A DNA stretch of 64,000 nucleotides from Pholis gunnellus (lineage: Eukaryota > Chordata > Actinopteri > Perciformes > Pholidae): the NCBI GenBank assembly GCA_910591455.2, contig OU342814.1, forward strand, positions 16,363,303-16,427,302, read 5' to 3'. Within the stretch, counting starts at the first letter, position 1. Every line of letters starts with the position of its first letter. This document shows positions 1 to 14,027 of the stretch, piece after piece. The notes under the pieces were generated by a model. That model searched no databases. It was not told the origin of the DNA and was given only the letters and a program-made list of their open reading frames with translations. The position numbers and the translations under genes were made by a program.

Positions 1-1084
1 ACAGCAAAGAAGAAACTGATTTATTGTTTTTTAATGTCAGGAGTTCACAGAGCAAAGCTTAATTTCCCCTTTTTTGTACAGTGTGCAATTTAAAGGATAT
101 CGTCATTTATATTTTTTGGACGTTGATGGAAGAAACTGAAAACAACAGCTGCTGCCAAATAACATAAATATTAATATTATACTTGCACACTTTTTGCTAA
201 CCTTTTGCAAAAGTGATGACTATACATATGAGGTGGTTATTGAGACAAACACCGAACGATTTAATAATACATTAAACTGCTGATTGTTCCAAACTCATTA
301 TAGAGTGATGAATTATTGAAGAAACACTGCTTATGTTGGATCCAAACAGCTGAAAATCATTTGACTCTCAAATGTGTTATGTAATATCAGAAAAAAGGTC
401 TTTGTGGATAAAAGGTTTGAATTATTCTCCTTTCACCCCACCATACCTTCCACACATGCAAAGGTCATTTCATTTGTATGTATTGCTCTGCAACGAAAGA
501 AACTTGACACACAAACGTTTGTTCAATATTCAGACATTCGACATCATTGGGGTTCTTAAACTCCACAATAAGATGGAGAGTTACATTTTGCAAACTTAAC
601 CCAAATACCTCAGTCGAACCTGTCCCTCCAGCTCATTAACTGAAGCTTGAGTGCTACCAAAAATGAAACCCTAATGTGTTCTGTTTTTTTCTGGTTGTTG
701 CTGTGGTGGATAAGAAGTGACATGACAGAGTGATACAAGGTAAATGCAGAAATTGTGATTCTTCAAAAACACCCCAGATGTTAGGAGAACAAGTATCAGT
801 TTACCATCATTGAACTTAGCACGAGTTAGGCCTATCTTGGTATAACCATAACAGCAACAGGGAATTTCAACATGGCAGTAAATGCACTAAAGGAAAAAGC
901 TCAAAGATCTCCAAATGCAATGTCATCCAGTCCATTATATGTACGGCAGTAAAGGATTGGGTCCACTCAGCCTGTAATAATCTGCCTTTCTTCATGTTTT
1001 TCATTCATATCATTTAAGGTTTAGTGTTTCCTGTTTTACTTTGTTACTCACTTCTACTCTTGTTTCAGACCACATCACTTCCTT

Positions 1085-1400
1085 TGTCTGTTTTGCGACA
1101 GATTGGGATGTTTGCCTCGCCCCGGTTAGTTTCACCTGTTCCTCGTTAGCCCTGCACTTACCAGACCTGCTCACCTGTTCTCACTTCCCCAATCAGTCAG
1201 TCATTACCTGTAAGTCCAGTTCCGTTTGTCTTTGTTCTCTTCTCTTATTCATAGATTGTTTACCTGCCTGAATCTTGGACTCTCAATGTGTAAACCTTAA
1301 AGGTTTGTTTATCAAATAATTTAACTGCACCAGTCAGCCTGCTTTTGAATATACATTTTGGTCCTTTTCCCGCTCCTGCACTCCAAACTAGAACACAGTC
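1085..1400. repeat. Possible dispersed repeat
   Basis: Pyrimidine-rich text with cacctgttcctcgttagccc, gctcacctgttctcacttcc and a cctgaatcttggactctc block, in the style of a common fish interspersed repeat. No ends identified. Confidence 0.25.
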
Positions 1401-2220
1401 ATTGTAACTAGCACCCGTTGCGACCAACATCCAACAGAGGCTCTACATGCAGAATTATGTTTTACATTGCACAGAAAAGCACCAATTCTGTTTTACTGAT
1501 GATATTACTGTCATTGTTTACTTTTGTATTTTGATGCTTTGGCAACATTGTTATTGAAACTCATGTCAATAAAGCCTCATTGAATAGAAGAAAATACATT
1601 TCCAAAAGGTGTCATAATTACATCATTTGCTTTTCTTCTGACAAAAAAGATGACTTCCCTGCTAATATGTTGTTCTTGACCAGGGTGTTTTTTATACCTA
1701 ATTGCAGTTAAGGGTTTGTTTTTGTGTCTCATTTTATAAATAGTATTTTTTTTTCTTAACACAACATATAATACCATGGGAAATATCGTATCCCTGATTT
1801 TTTTTTGACAACTACCCACAAAGGAAGTGCCGTTAATATCTCTGAAATATCAGATTATATATATCGATATAGATATCTATAGATACACTGTACTTAAAAT
1901 TGTCATAATCCATTATGCCTTATGCATGAGTTGAAATGTATTTTATCGTAAACTCCTAAATGCTCTATAATAAGGGTGCGTTCGTATCCTCCCCGCCAAC
2001 AACCCGCCAATGGAGAGCACTGAGAACGCAGCGTGGATGTGCAGAGGAGCTTCTCACGGGTCAAGAGGGCTGCTTCACTCTACAGTCTTCATCACCGCGT
2101 ACCGATGAGCGCTGCGATGGCACCACACTTATACACCACTACATTAAAAGAGGAAAAAACACCTCCTGGGTAGATGAACATTGGGTTTGTTAATTTTCTC
2201 AGTGCTTTAAATAGAGTGGT

Positions 2221-2560
2221 TCAGGAATGAGTCCTTAAACCAATAATCCTTGGTTTAAACCCAGAAATGCGATAGCATTTTTGCACTTACTGTTCCCTTG
2301 ATTCAAAGTCACTGGGTTTTTTGAATGGGCTTTTGGTTAGATGCCTGAAATAAGGTGTGTGGTTAACAGAAGTTTAAGAGATTTTAACGTTTTGTTAAAC
2401 AATATAAATGACAAACCCCTTGTGTGAATTTTTTAATAAGCTTTTGACGTGGATTAAAAAGGCGGTTGCTGATAAGTGGCTAAATGAGGCTGCAAAACGT
2501 CATCATGCCGACTAGTGTGCTAAGTGCTTAGGTTATCATGCATACTAAAAGGACTGCTTG
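2221..2560. repeat. Dispersed repeat, copy A
   Basis: Shares ggaatgagtcct...aaacccagaaat...gcatttttg.gcactt and the following tccct..tt.aagtca with a second copy at 14365-14440. Tail extends to about 2560 (gcaaaacgtcatcatgccga). Class unknown. Confidence 0.5.
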
Positions 2561-3418
2561 ACATATTTTCCAACGGGCAAACCGATTTCCTAGATATTTT
2601 ATGGTGGCAGCTTTGTCATCTGTGCCGGGTTTATTTCTCTTGGATTTGATCAGGTTGAGACCCATTTCTGAGCTGCTTTGTCAAACTGCTGCATCACAGA
2701 AACGCAGAGCTATCACCTCCCCCCACCTTTTACTCACGCCCACAGTTTCTGCCTCCAAATTATCAGCACGCTTTACTGCCCCGACCAGCAGTCTCTCACA
2801 CCATTTAACCCTCCAAAGAGTCAAGAGAAACAGGAGAGAGGAGCAGGGTGGGGGGGCTGAATGCTGCGGTGATCGAATTAATTCCAAGACCACTTACCAA
2901 CAGACACAGGGGGCACAAAGGGACAGCACATTTACTCTGTCAGGGCAGAAGTGGATAAATCATTAAAAGGGACTTTTTAAGAATCAGGACAGCATCTGTC
3001 CAGTGTGATACTTCAAGGTTGTAAAGGGGGAGCAGCAGTGTTAAGGTTCATCTTGTAGATGTGTACTCTGTTTCAGACCCAAATCCTTCATCCTTTCCGT
3101 CCCACATAATTCTTTTTCTTCTCACTGTCTAACCGTCTGCTACTCCCCAACTTGTTTTCTTTGCTCTCCCACATCCACGGTGCCTAGAGGCAAAAGGATG
3201 ATGTCCAACTGGCACATCTACTGATAAAAAACATGGAGCAATGCTTTCATTCTTTGCTCTCTGAGGGTTAGTTGTGTTACAGTTATGCATAAGAATGAGA
3301 TTTAACAGGTTTTGTTTACATTTTTAGAGGAAAAGCCCAGTAATGCATACGATTGATGGTCCTCACCATCTACATGTAGAATTTATGGGCATCCAGCCTA
3401 TACTCCATCTTGTCATGC

Positions 3419-3426
3419 TAGTTATT
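3419..3426. repeat. Target site duplication, left copy TAGTTATT
   Basis: Directly abuts the left terminal repeat of the hAT-like element and is identical to 6142-6149. Confidence 0.65.
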
Positions 3427-6141
3427 GAGGTGTGAATCTTTTGGCATCTCAAGATTCGATTCAAAATTGATTCAGTACATGGGGATAGTCATTTCAGGGT
3501 CCACTCCAGTGAGCTGTGCGGTGTGGCAAATTATGGCATGAAAACCGAGAAAAGTGTGTATAAGACTATGGAGATTTTATATTTGGAAAGGTTAAATCAA
3601 CTGATTGCAAACATGTAAACACACAAGGGCAAAACCCATAAGGTAAGGTGTAGTCATGCTTAACTTCCACAAACAGTTTTTACAAAAATAAACTACAATA
3701 TCATGAGGAATATATAGTTAAACATCAGTGCTTCCCCACTGTAGCAACCTGCAACTCATTGTAATCATCAATCAGTATTAATGCCACAGAAAGGCAAAAC
3801 TAAGACAAAGGGTAGTTTAGTATTTCACAATTCCCAGTGACCTCAAGAATTACAAGTTCAAGTTCTACGAAACATAAGAGTGCGGCCCGTAACAATGTTG
3901 AAATTGGTCGGTTTAGGTTAGCTGCCTTTCATTTCTTGGAAGCTTTATGAACTTACAATTTCAGAAATAAATTGTACACACAATAACACTGTAAACCTGT
4001 ATTTTGTAAGATTCTTTTTAACAAATCACACAATGATACTTGACACAACTTTGACTTGGTGTGTAGGATTAGCCTGCTATCCATTAGTAGCTATATTTAG
4101 GTTCTTTTGCAGAAATAAAGAAGCTGATCTACTCGGGGTGGGCGGTGTACCGGTTTTAATCACCGTCACCGGGTCACGTTCGGCCCCTACATTGATTTTG
4201 CGATACCGTCGTTATCGTGATAAACACATACACACGTTTTGGTTTGGCACACATGAGGACAACGGAGCTGCAACATCCGATGAACTACGTCACTCCCACA
4301 CAGTTTATACTCTCTAAGGTTATGCAAAGGCTGCTGCCGTTCCGTTTGATTGCAGAACTGCTGCAACTCGTACGCATGTGGTGTCCAAATGGAAAGCATT
4401 GCGGCTGTGGTCTATTTTTGCTTTACCGATTTTCGTCTTGGTAAATCTGAGTCACGGCTTTAAAAAAAACAAAAAACGATGGCATGATATATTTCGGCTC
4501 AATTTTCCAGATCATAAATCTTAAGTATTCCATCTCGACTACGCTGTTGGAGCGCAGGTCCTCTGAAATGAAGGAAATTAAATTGTTCCTGTTCAGAATT
4601 GACTGGGTGTTTGGTAAAGTGGTGTACAGCTGCTGTGGGTCGATGAACTTCCTGCACTTCTTTCAACTCCGTTTAATGGTGTATGATGTGAGCCCAGGTA
4701 TTTGTAGTATTCCTACAGCACTTGACTTTCACTTTGCAAGCCTTACACATTGAATGAGCCGCGTCAAGCTCCTTCCTTCCTGGGAGAGAATCCAAAGTGC
4801 GCCCAAACATTCCCCTTCAGTGAAGATGGGACGGGCTGAATCTTGCTGCTCAATTGACCATTTTAGACACAGAGCTAACACTAGTAGCGACTGACTAGCG
4901 AGTAGCTATACGGCTTGCCGCAACCAACTCCGGTTTCTGTACTGTGCAATATGGAAGCCGGTGTGGGTCATCAATGCCAGAAGGAAAATAAAAAACGTTT
5001 TAAAAATAATTTATTGGAGGTTTTTTAATCAATTCAGAATTGTGATTTTAAGATTAATCATTTTTTTTCCCTCTATCCGTACGATTTATGCAGTTTGTTT
5101 TGTTGCTAATGAGGAGCACTTTTGCCTTAATTTATATTCATCAAACGTTCCGCCAATGATGGGTCAAGAGCTAAACCTCTCTTCGACAAGATAATCCAAG
5201 TATTTATTTCTCTTTGAAATGATGTCAAATTTACGATTAATCATTCAAATGTATTTCAACATGAACCACTGTTGAATTAACAAAAAGGTTTGGCTTTGTC
5301 AGCTCATGTGGCACAAATTGCCTTATTTGTAATTCATTCTAAATAATTCCCCATGCTCACTCATCCTGGCTTCAGGCAAGCTGAGCAATGAAACCAAGGT
5401 TAAGGACTTGTCTAAATGTTCTCTATGAAATGTGTCAAATGAGGCACCATCCAAGTGTCAGACATAAGCCTGCTTAAGTCTGACAGCCATATCCTCGGGG
5501 GGAACTTTTTCAAATGTTGCTTAATTCCAGTTTTTATTTACCCACAGTTGGACTAATAACAAAGTCAATTTCACACCAACTCACTGTGTGGGACACACTG
5601 CTCCTCTTGGCTTTAACCACGTTATGTGAAAGTGGGTAGTGCCCAAAAAAAGTGTCGTACCATACTTATTGCTCTGGGGCTCATTAACAAGAACCTGGCA
5701 GATTATTTTTGTTACTCATCAAACTCCAAAGCTGCTGTATTAATTCCCTACATTTTCAAGATCTTTGTATTTTGAGAAAGCCTAATCTTAAACAACCTGA
5801 GATTTAGAGCTCAGCCTTTCCAGCAGAGGAACATTTAATTGGGGCTAAACTGGGTCAAATCAGGATTTTGTAGTTAAGATGCAAAAAACATTTTTTAAAA
5901 CACTTTATAATGAAGTGCAATAAACTCTGTCAATTGTTACTTTCATCTTTATTTGTTTGTGAAAGGCTTGTTTCATGGCATATACATGTTTCCAGGGTGC
6001 CGGATCACATGGCCTGTTTTTCATTTTTCTATATTATGGAGGCAGACTACAGTACATCCAGGAATCCAGGAAAAATAAATGAATAAATCCATAAAGAAAA
6101 CTTATTAACCGCAATTCAATATTGTAATCGATTCACAGCCC
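3427..6141. mobile_element. hAT-like DNA transposon remnant, 2.7 kb, no intact transposase
   Basis: Flanked by identical 8-bp copies of TAGTTATT (3419-3426 and 6142-6149), the target duplication length of hAT elements. The left end GAGGTGTGAATC and the inverted right end GGGCTGTGAATC match at 10 of 12 bases, and both inner flanks carry the ATTCGATTC-type repeats seen in fish hAT families. No long transposase frame remains. Part of the interior (about 4137-4440, with ggcggtgtaccggt and ataccgtcgttatcgtgat) looks like a second hAT-type 5' region, so it may be nested. Confidence 0.65.
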
Positions 6142-6149
6142 TAGTTATT
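6142..6149. repeat. Target site duplication, right copy TAGTTATT
   Basis: Directly abuts the right terminal repeat of the hAT-like element and is identical to 3419-3426. Confidence 0.65.
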
Positions 6150-9100
6150 ATGCATGTAGCATCTTTCTATCTCAGTTGTGAAAAGTCTGAGTCTGTTGAA
6201 CAATTAAAGAAAAATGATGCCAATATATCAGTCTCCCTTGTTGTAGTCCAGCATATCTCCTGAGGATTTCACATTAGAAGCACATCCTGCTCCTGGTCAT
6301 GCCTCTAACACACAGGACGTGTCAACAGAGAAAGAAAACAAAGACTAAACGTTTTGGATAAAGAACACAACCATTTGTAGTTCTTGTCATCTGTCTTTGT
6401 AATTTCTGAGCTCGACGATGGGTTAGGGCGTATGCTATCCATCCTCCACCAGAGCAGGATGCCCTGCTGCATTAGCACAGAGCTGATGCTGTTAGAGACA
6501 GAGACTGCTTCCCCTTTCTGTCCCCCTTGAACTGTATCCATATTTCAACTGAACTGTCACAGAGCCCAGAGCTCTGGGCATTACTGCGAGCAACCAGTCA
6601 GTCACAGCATCCCGTTTGGCACTACTGCTGCTTCTGTAACAAAGACGTGTGGAGTCGCCACGGAGCGATCGTTGGAATAGCTTGGTGTGGTCAAACAGTT
6701 GAGTTGGTCAGGTGGTGCAGTTTCAATATTTGGAGAGGAAGAGTGCACAGTTATGATACCGATCAAAAATGAATAATGAGATTTGCTCCAACTTAATAAT
6801 TGATGCTTCTAGACAAACAGAGAGCGCCCCAGATAAGCTCCAGGGAGGTCGATGTTCACAGTTCTCTTGGTTACTGTATCTCTCATTGGGCCTCATTTAT
6901 CAATATGTTGAAAAGCGTATGTATACGTTTGTTTGTGTGTTTTGGTGCATGCTGTTATGTCTTTCACTGGTTGTACACTATACTCCGTGTTCTAATATCT
7001 AAAATAATAGATAGGTATAATATAAGTTTTATTCCAGAGGAATAGTTGTTAAAACTTAAAATATAAGACTCAAGCCATAGGAAAGACTAGGACAGCGTGA
7101 TATGCAGAATACGGGAGCTTATTTGTGGACATCTGTAACTTTCAAAATAGAATTTTTAAATTGCATTTTTAAAGTGGCATTCACTTAGAAAAGTGAACAA
7201 ACCGGCGTGAAATGTGAAAGTTGAAATGCAATGAAAGTACAAAAAGATAAAGCATATAATTGTAAATTAATATTACATACTTTAAATGGAAGCAAACCTA
7301 AATTAAAAAAGGAGATTTACAAGACGATAAAGAGCGGGGATGCAGTACATTTTATTACTCCAGAGCCAAGGAGCCTTGGTTGAAAAAGTCTGGTCTCTGG
7401 TTTTTGGCCTAAACCTCAGAACCCACAAGGACCCACTTTGGATCTCGGGCGCATTTGGGGTTATGAGGTCAGTGATATGATCTGTAAGTAATCCCATACA
7501 CACCCTAAAATGACCATTCAAATCTTAGAGTCTTCAATAAAGCCAAATGAGTAACCGCTGCAGAGAGGCTGGGTTTAGGAATGAACGCTCCTATTACACT
7601 CTCCTGTATCTTGAGGACCACACTGCTCCATTTAGACCGAGCAGTCTGGAACTTCCACACACTTTTAAATATATAATCAGCATTACATTGCACGGGGTGG
7701 GGGGGCAGTGAGGCAAGTGCTGGTGAAAAGGTTAAGTGTGTTTGTTTATACACTCCTCTTGATCGTGCTATTAGCGGTGTCTGTGCATTTACTTTTCCAG
7801 AATGCTTATCTTGCATAAAGCCACTGGATGTTGACCTTTGTGTTGTCAGAGTGGAACATTTCTCTTAGTACCACTTGACTATGACACCATGTATAAGTGG
7901 GATGTTTTCGACTGGGTCAGTGCTGCCTCGCTGCATGCAGTGTGTAAAAGGAAGGTTAGCTTTCAACCAGAATGTCCTCATTCTTGTCTTGATTGCCCCT
8001 ACTATGTTTCGGAAATGAATGAATGAGAAACAAAAAAGTACAACGTGGTTGCAAAGGATGTATAAAGAGAACGGGTGGCTCAGGGGACTCGACTAAAATC
8101 ACAAAACCGATTTAGTGCAGCTGACCTGTCGTAACAACAATTGGTGTTTTCACAAATTGTGGCCCCGCCCTCTCAGCTCGGCAGCTTCTTGGCGGGTGCC
8201 AAGGCGAGTGCCGCTCGCTTGCTGCTGTGCTGACACCTGTCTGACACTTGCCACAGACTTGCCACTGCGGTGCCAGTCCCACAAGAAGGATCTTGGCCTT
8301 GCTGTACTTTGGAGCAGGTGGCATGATATTACACATTGCACCTTTTTAATCTCCCTAGCATTAGCATTTTAAGCCATTTGCATGACCCATATTCAGACTA
8401 ACTCTAAGTAAATTCAGTTGAGATTTTTATAAACTGATATGCTAGCAGGAAAAACTGGCATGCCTAAGTCATAGAGAAATATAATAACTTGCCATATGTT
8501 GTGGACTTGTGTTTGTAATTATACTATTATATTGTGATAAAGATGGCTTGTTGCTGTTGGAATAAAGAATGCACCCAGCCACCATATTGTTTGGTAAACT
8601 GCTAATGACAGTGTGAAAGCCCAGGGGTCCAAAATCTCTGCATGCAGAAAACTAAAAGGGTCAAAACAATGTGTAATTAATGTTTAAAGGAAAACAATAA
8701 ATTGTTGTTTGAGTACAAGTCCTGAACTTTATATATCACAAATGTATCTAGACAGTTTGAGATTCTATTACAGCTGATAAATGCAGATTTAATAGTTGCC
8801 CTTGAGTAAACTCCCTGATGTGCTAACAGCATTGATTAATGCGTCTAGAAGTCACAGTGTAGCATTTATTATAATCCGCTATATGAAAAATAAGTTTCTT
8901 TCTCTGCAGTAGTCTATCTAATGGCTGCTGGCTCTGATAAAGTAAATATCACAGTTTTAGAGATTTTTGGCTGACTTTCAAAAATGCACATATAGCTGCT
9001 GCAGCATAAACAGATAAGCACAGCAGTTTCCCTACACAGAGATATCAGAGGGAAACATTCAAGGTCATCTTTAGTTTCATCTAAATTTGATATTCAGAGC

Positions 9101-10309
9101 ATCAATACAGCAGCAAACAACAATTGTCTGTGTAAGGATTACGTGGAGTAACGTCGACTTGAGCAGAGAATGAAGTCGCTGTCCCTCTTTGTGTGTTGTA
9201 ATCCCAGTGTTTCCGTTCTTTGTTGACATAGCCGGGCTCGCCGCCTGTGCATTTAGCGCACGCTCTTGCATGTGAGCGTGCCTCACACACTGCGCTCATA
9301 CGGTGGTTACAGCTGATAACGCCGTTGCAGAAGCGTCACACGTACCGGTTCTCCCTCAGGTAAACACGGTTCGCTCTGTCAGCACTTTTGGCATTGTTAG
9401 CACCATGTTAAGGAGCTTATACAAAACCGTTTAAGAATAAGCTGTACATCCAGATTGTGTTGATGGTATTTGCTTAACTTTGGCGGTATGAATCATCAGT
9501 CATCTGGTCTGTGGGGTTCTGCAGAGCTAAAGGTAACATCTGACAGCAATGTGTCGACAAATGTAGTGACACCATCACAAGCTTGTGAACAGGTTTTGCT
9601 TTACTATTAAATTGTGCTGTTTGTCTATCTCCAGGTTGATATAAGAGCAAGTTTACAACAAAATGTAAGCTTTATTGTAACTAATTCACCGCAGCAAAGC
9701 AATGGAAATGTATTTGGATGGACAGATCGCACTCTGAGCAATAAGCAAACTTTCTTGGGTGAGGTTATTGTGTTTTTTTGTGGAACTTTCCCTTTTTTAT
9801 GCATTCCTCATTCAAAACACTGGGGAAGGGAAAAGAATAATTGAGATTAGAGACGGAGGACAAATTGTTTATTATTGCTTAAACCCATAATTGCTGCAGA
9901 CAATGCTTGATCTGTGTCAAACCTACTGACCTCTATCATTTAATGGGCGAGCTGATCCAGTTTGTATTTTTCGAGGAAACAGCCCAGAGCTGTTGGATGA
10001 TGAAAGCCGGTTGTCTGGGATCAGCACTGGTCCCTGGAAGCCTGTTCTGACAACTTTGACATGAAGCCTCCCAGAGACGCATTGGACCAGATACTATAGT
10101 CTTTTCGACATCAGGCTTGCAAGGTTGCCAAACGAGTAACATTTATCAACACTAACAACTTGTGACACCAATAAAGAGGGAAAATCTGCGCACGTGTAAT
10201 AAAAAAAATCTGTGCACACGTTTCCAGTTTATGTTCTCACAAAAAAGTAGGATTAGCAGTCAAACTAAATAATGCATAAATCCATTGTAATTGGGTGAGT
10301 GGTGATTAT
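6150..10309. other. Intergenic, no gene seen
   Basis: Nothing recognisable. Short frames on both strands without domains or splice context. A locally GC-richer patch at about 9.2-9.4 kb could be regulatory but carries no clear promoter motif. Confidence 0.5.
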
Positions 10310-11200
10310 CATCCAGAGATTCCCTCATGATTCGATTATGATTCACCCGTCAACGATGCGAATGCTCAACGATTTTCAATGCATTTCAATGCATCGCATC
10401 CTTAATTTTCTATTCTAATGCACATGACTACTTTTTCACCAATTAATACAAGCAGTCAGATAAATATGAACCACCTTTTTATTTAGAAAGTGCTTTCAAT
10501 CCGACTACCAACAGTCTGCAATATAAAAAAGCACCATTTCAAAACCATTCCCCGTGTGACCCACCTCAGTACATAAACACCACAAAAAGGAAGCACCAAA
10601 TCCTTCTGCAGTGCAAGTGTGCTGTAATCTCTCAAAATGAGACATAGCAGCTGCAAGACAACGCACTGAACGCCTATGGCATCTTACACTGCATGAATTA
10701 GCCTAGCGGCTAGTAGATTTGCCTTAGTCATAGCTCTCTTACTCGTACTTGGTTTAAGTCCCTGCATCTCCCGAGGCTAATAACACCACGGTTGAGGGGC
10801 AACCTCTAGCTCACCCAGGAAATGGCTGAATTGTTGGCAGCGTCCCGGGTTTGATTCCGACCTGCGGCCATTTTGCAGGCATGAATTTCAGCCCGCATGC
10901 ACGTTTTAACAACAGAGCAGCTAATATTGGTATCTAGAGCAACAAGTTATTGGACCGCCGAGTGCTGTCTTTCATTTCCATGCACACAGACCGTGTGTAC
11001 GCTCTGCTGTAAGTGAACCACAGAGAGAGGACAGAAACGAGTGTGACAGACAGTAAATGACTGCAAACTGCAGTCGAGGCTCACACCGAGCTAAACTGAA
11101 ACCAAATTCCTGATCATGTTCTGTCACTGCATAGATGCAGAGTTGTTCACGTCCGCGTCACGATGCATCTTAGAATCGAGAGGTTTCCCCACATCTCTTT
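10310..11200. mobile_element. Second hAT-like non-autonomous element with a SINE inside
   Basis: Left end has gattccctcatgattcgatt and the motif atgcatttcaatgcatcgcat; right end has acgatgcatcttagaatcgag and aggtttcccc, roughly inverted. It resembles widespread teleost hAT MITEs by eye. No target duplication found, so boundaries are approximate. Confidence 0.45.
10790..10885 (+). repeat. Degenerate tRNA-derived SINE
   Basis: tagctcacccagg resembles a tRNA A-box region and gggtttgattccgacctgcggcc a B-box region, as in a common percomorph tRNA-SINE. Lies inside the hAT-like element at 10.3-11.2 kb. Confidence 0.5.
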
Positions 11201-12542
11201 AGTATCATCTGTGAGCCAATGATCTGAAATTCATGCATGGAAGACTTGCATGCTGATTCTGTGCCTCATGGAGTCCAAAGCACTTGCATGAATTTATTCA
11301 TCTGTTGTGCTGACAACAGGCTGTAAATAATCATTTGGCTCATACAAGTGGTGGAAGCATATTGTCTGACGGATAGATTGCTGTCTTTAGATTCCTCAGC
11401 TGTCTTCCTGTTTATAATTCCCAGACAAATGAGACGTACACAAGTATGTTGACAGATTGTCAGTCATTCATAATGTAATAGCTTTTGCGCATGTGTGCGC
11501 ATGTGTCTGGTTGTGTTTGTTTTGAATAATTTCACAAAGGAATATTCCCTCAAAAACAAATGTGTAGTGTTTAAAAAAATGTCAAAAAGTGCCCGCTTGC
11601 ATCCAGGAAAATCACTTCGAACAAGACGTGAGTCCATTTTAACGTGGTAATCAATTATTTACTTGCCATGGGTTGTTTTTCTCACCCAGCACGCAATAAA
11701 CACTTATTGCAAATGCTTAATTACTGTAAATGCAAAAAGCATTGTGCACAGCACTGTGCTGCAAATGTACATTAAGATTGTGTGAGTCAACAGTCCTGCT
11801 AGTGCTTTCTCATTTCCTTGAACGTATTGACTTTTGTCATTACCTCACATGAGTGATGCTAAATGGAAGCAAATGGTGCAGTGAAATGTATAAGAATGAT
11901 GGCCCCCCTCAGACCATGAATAACTCAAGAGACCTTCACAGTCAGTGAATCTATCTAAATTCTTCCTCCATATACTCTGGAATATATGGCCGATATTTAA
12001 ATGATAATGTGCTCCCACACTCTGCATTTGTGCACCACAAATGTGTTCACGCATGTTTCAGTCCAGCTCTTCCAAATTGATTTCAGTATGTTTCGACCCC
12101 ATCTCCTGTTCCAGCCCTCCTCCCTCACCAATTATCTGCCACCATGTTGGCTGCTGCTCTCTTGAAAATGTGGGCTGCAGATGGCCGTCATGTGTAACAC
12201 TGCCAGGGCAGGAGCAACTGTTCCCTGGGCAAATTAGTTGTCACGATTTGCCACATGACACTTTCATTCTAACGAGTCGCAGCCACTGGAATCGTCATGT
12301 CCTCCAAAGGTACGCGTACACAGCGGGCCTTTCCGTACTTCTGCAAACGGAGCATTTCACTCTTAGTGAACAGCAGCAGGCAGTCGTGTAAGGAAAGAAG
12401 AAAGGCCAGCAGGTGTGTTTTAAATGAAGACTTTAAAGTTGTGTATGGAGAGCAAAGCTTTACCTACAGTCGATCCTCCTGTAAAAACACATTGACCACA
12501 TGGGACATTCACCTGTCATGGACAGTGTATCTCTCTGCTGCT

Positions 12543-12566
12543 GCTCTCTCTCTCTCTCTCTCTCTC
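12543..12566 (+). repeat. (TC)n microsatellite
   Basis: About 12 TC units. Confidence 0.9.
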
Positions 12567-13509
12567 ACTCAATCACCATTATGGAGCTGGAACTGTAATG
12601 TAATTGCCAACCATACGGGCAGATGGTCCCTTTACTGCATGTTTATCATGTCACACTGCACATTGAGCTATCTTCCAATTTGTGAAGCCTCCCGAGGCTT
12701 AAGTGATCATGATTAGCAGATTCTCATCATGGCCTCGATATACTATGTGTTTTTTAATGCTTAAAGTGATAAAGTGGAGAATGGTGAGAGCAGTTACTGT
12801 GGTGCTATTCTGAATATCGCAATGTCATCTGACTCAATCATCTGCAGTCTGTGATGTGTGACTATAGATGTAATTCGGTTTTTAACACAGGACAGAAATT
12901 GGTTATGACATTGAATTTGGAATAAAAAGGATATTAACATTGTCATTTGACTGACCTTCACAGGAAGGATGTTAAAGTGCCGTGTGATCGCTCAGTGATC
13001 GACATGAAGCTTTTACATTCAATATAAGATGTAGTATATATTTTGGATTTAGGTCTAGCAAAGAAGTAACAGAGCTCATTGTAACCCACTTAATTTCACC
13101 ACTACCTGGTGCCAGTATCATTAATAATTGTAATTGTTAAATCATTACTGACTAAAGCATTGTGACAGACAGATTCTGTACTCTAACCTCGGTGATCGCC
13201 ATAATAACACGAGGATAATGTGCTGTATAATATGACGGATTCACTGGCGTGGCGGTTTATTTGGAGGTTCATCAGTCAAATCAGTTTCCAGTAGATTACT
13301 TCCTCTCAGCGGGAGCAAGGTCTTATTAAAGCTGACAAACTGATTAGGAGCTCTGCTGCCTCCCTTATACCTTCAGTGTAATTACTTCTGCCACTGAGGT
13401 TATGTTTGCCGTCCCGTTTGTTTGTCATTTTAGTATCTCTAGATATTTGAAACAGATTACAATGGAATACGACACGGACACTTTAGTTTCTGCTCTAACC
13501 CTAACCCTA

Positions 13510-13568
<59 letters not shown>
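13510..13568 (+). repeat. Compound C-run plus (CA)n microsatellite
   Basis: About 17 C followed by about 21 CA units, directly preceded by two telomere-like CTAACC units (13496-13509). Confidence 0.95.
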
Positions 13569-13570
<2 letters not shown>

Positions 13571-14009
13571 ACAACTTTCTAGTATTGAGATGGTTTTGGA
13601 CGAGCTGTGGCTTTGCACTGACTCCTGAACTTAATATAAGAATATTTTAAAAGTTCCCAGTTTGTTTGAGTTAATATTAGGCAGCTTTCCATGTATGGCA
13701 CAAGCAATTACTATCACTGTTGTTTTTTCAGGAGACGGTTGATGTTTATGATGCAAATGAAACATTCTGCGAGCGGATAACAACAGGCAAAGGAAGTGAA
13801 CAGATGGCTCAGATCTTAAGGTTGTTCTGCATGAAAAATGCATTAAATTACAAAGCAACCCCTTTTTCTAAAAACAACTATTGGGAAAAGTGGAGCATCA
13901 CTGTACAATACTGTAAAAAAAAAATACTGTAGTCATCTGGCACAACATTTTTAAGAATCCTCTTCAGCAAAGCAACGCACTGGTAACAAACCAGAGAGCT
14001 GGGGTTGGG

Positions 14010-14027
14010 GTGTGTGTGTGTGTGTGT
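14010..14027 (+). repeat. (GT)n microsatellite
   Basis: About nine GT units. Confidence 0.85.

Larger units (their letters stand above)
1..3418. other. Intergenic, no gene seen
   Basis: AT-rich, only short overlapping frames with no recognisable domain. Contains repeat copy A (2221-2560) and a possible repeat at 1085-1400. Confidence 0.6.

Noticed and set aside
1855..1885. TA/GATA-like alternating tract
   Set aside because: Short low-complexity sequence with no supporting context.
9200..9400. GC-richer patch considered as a divergent promoter of an upstream gene such as DOCK1
   Set aside because: No clear first exon on the minus strand and no core promoter motif; synteny alone is not enough.
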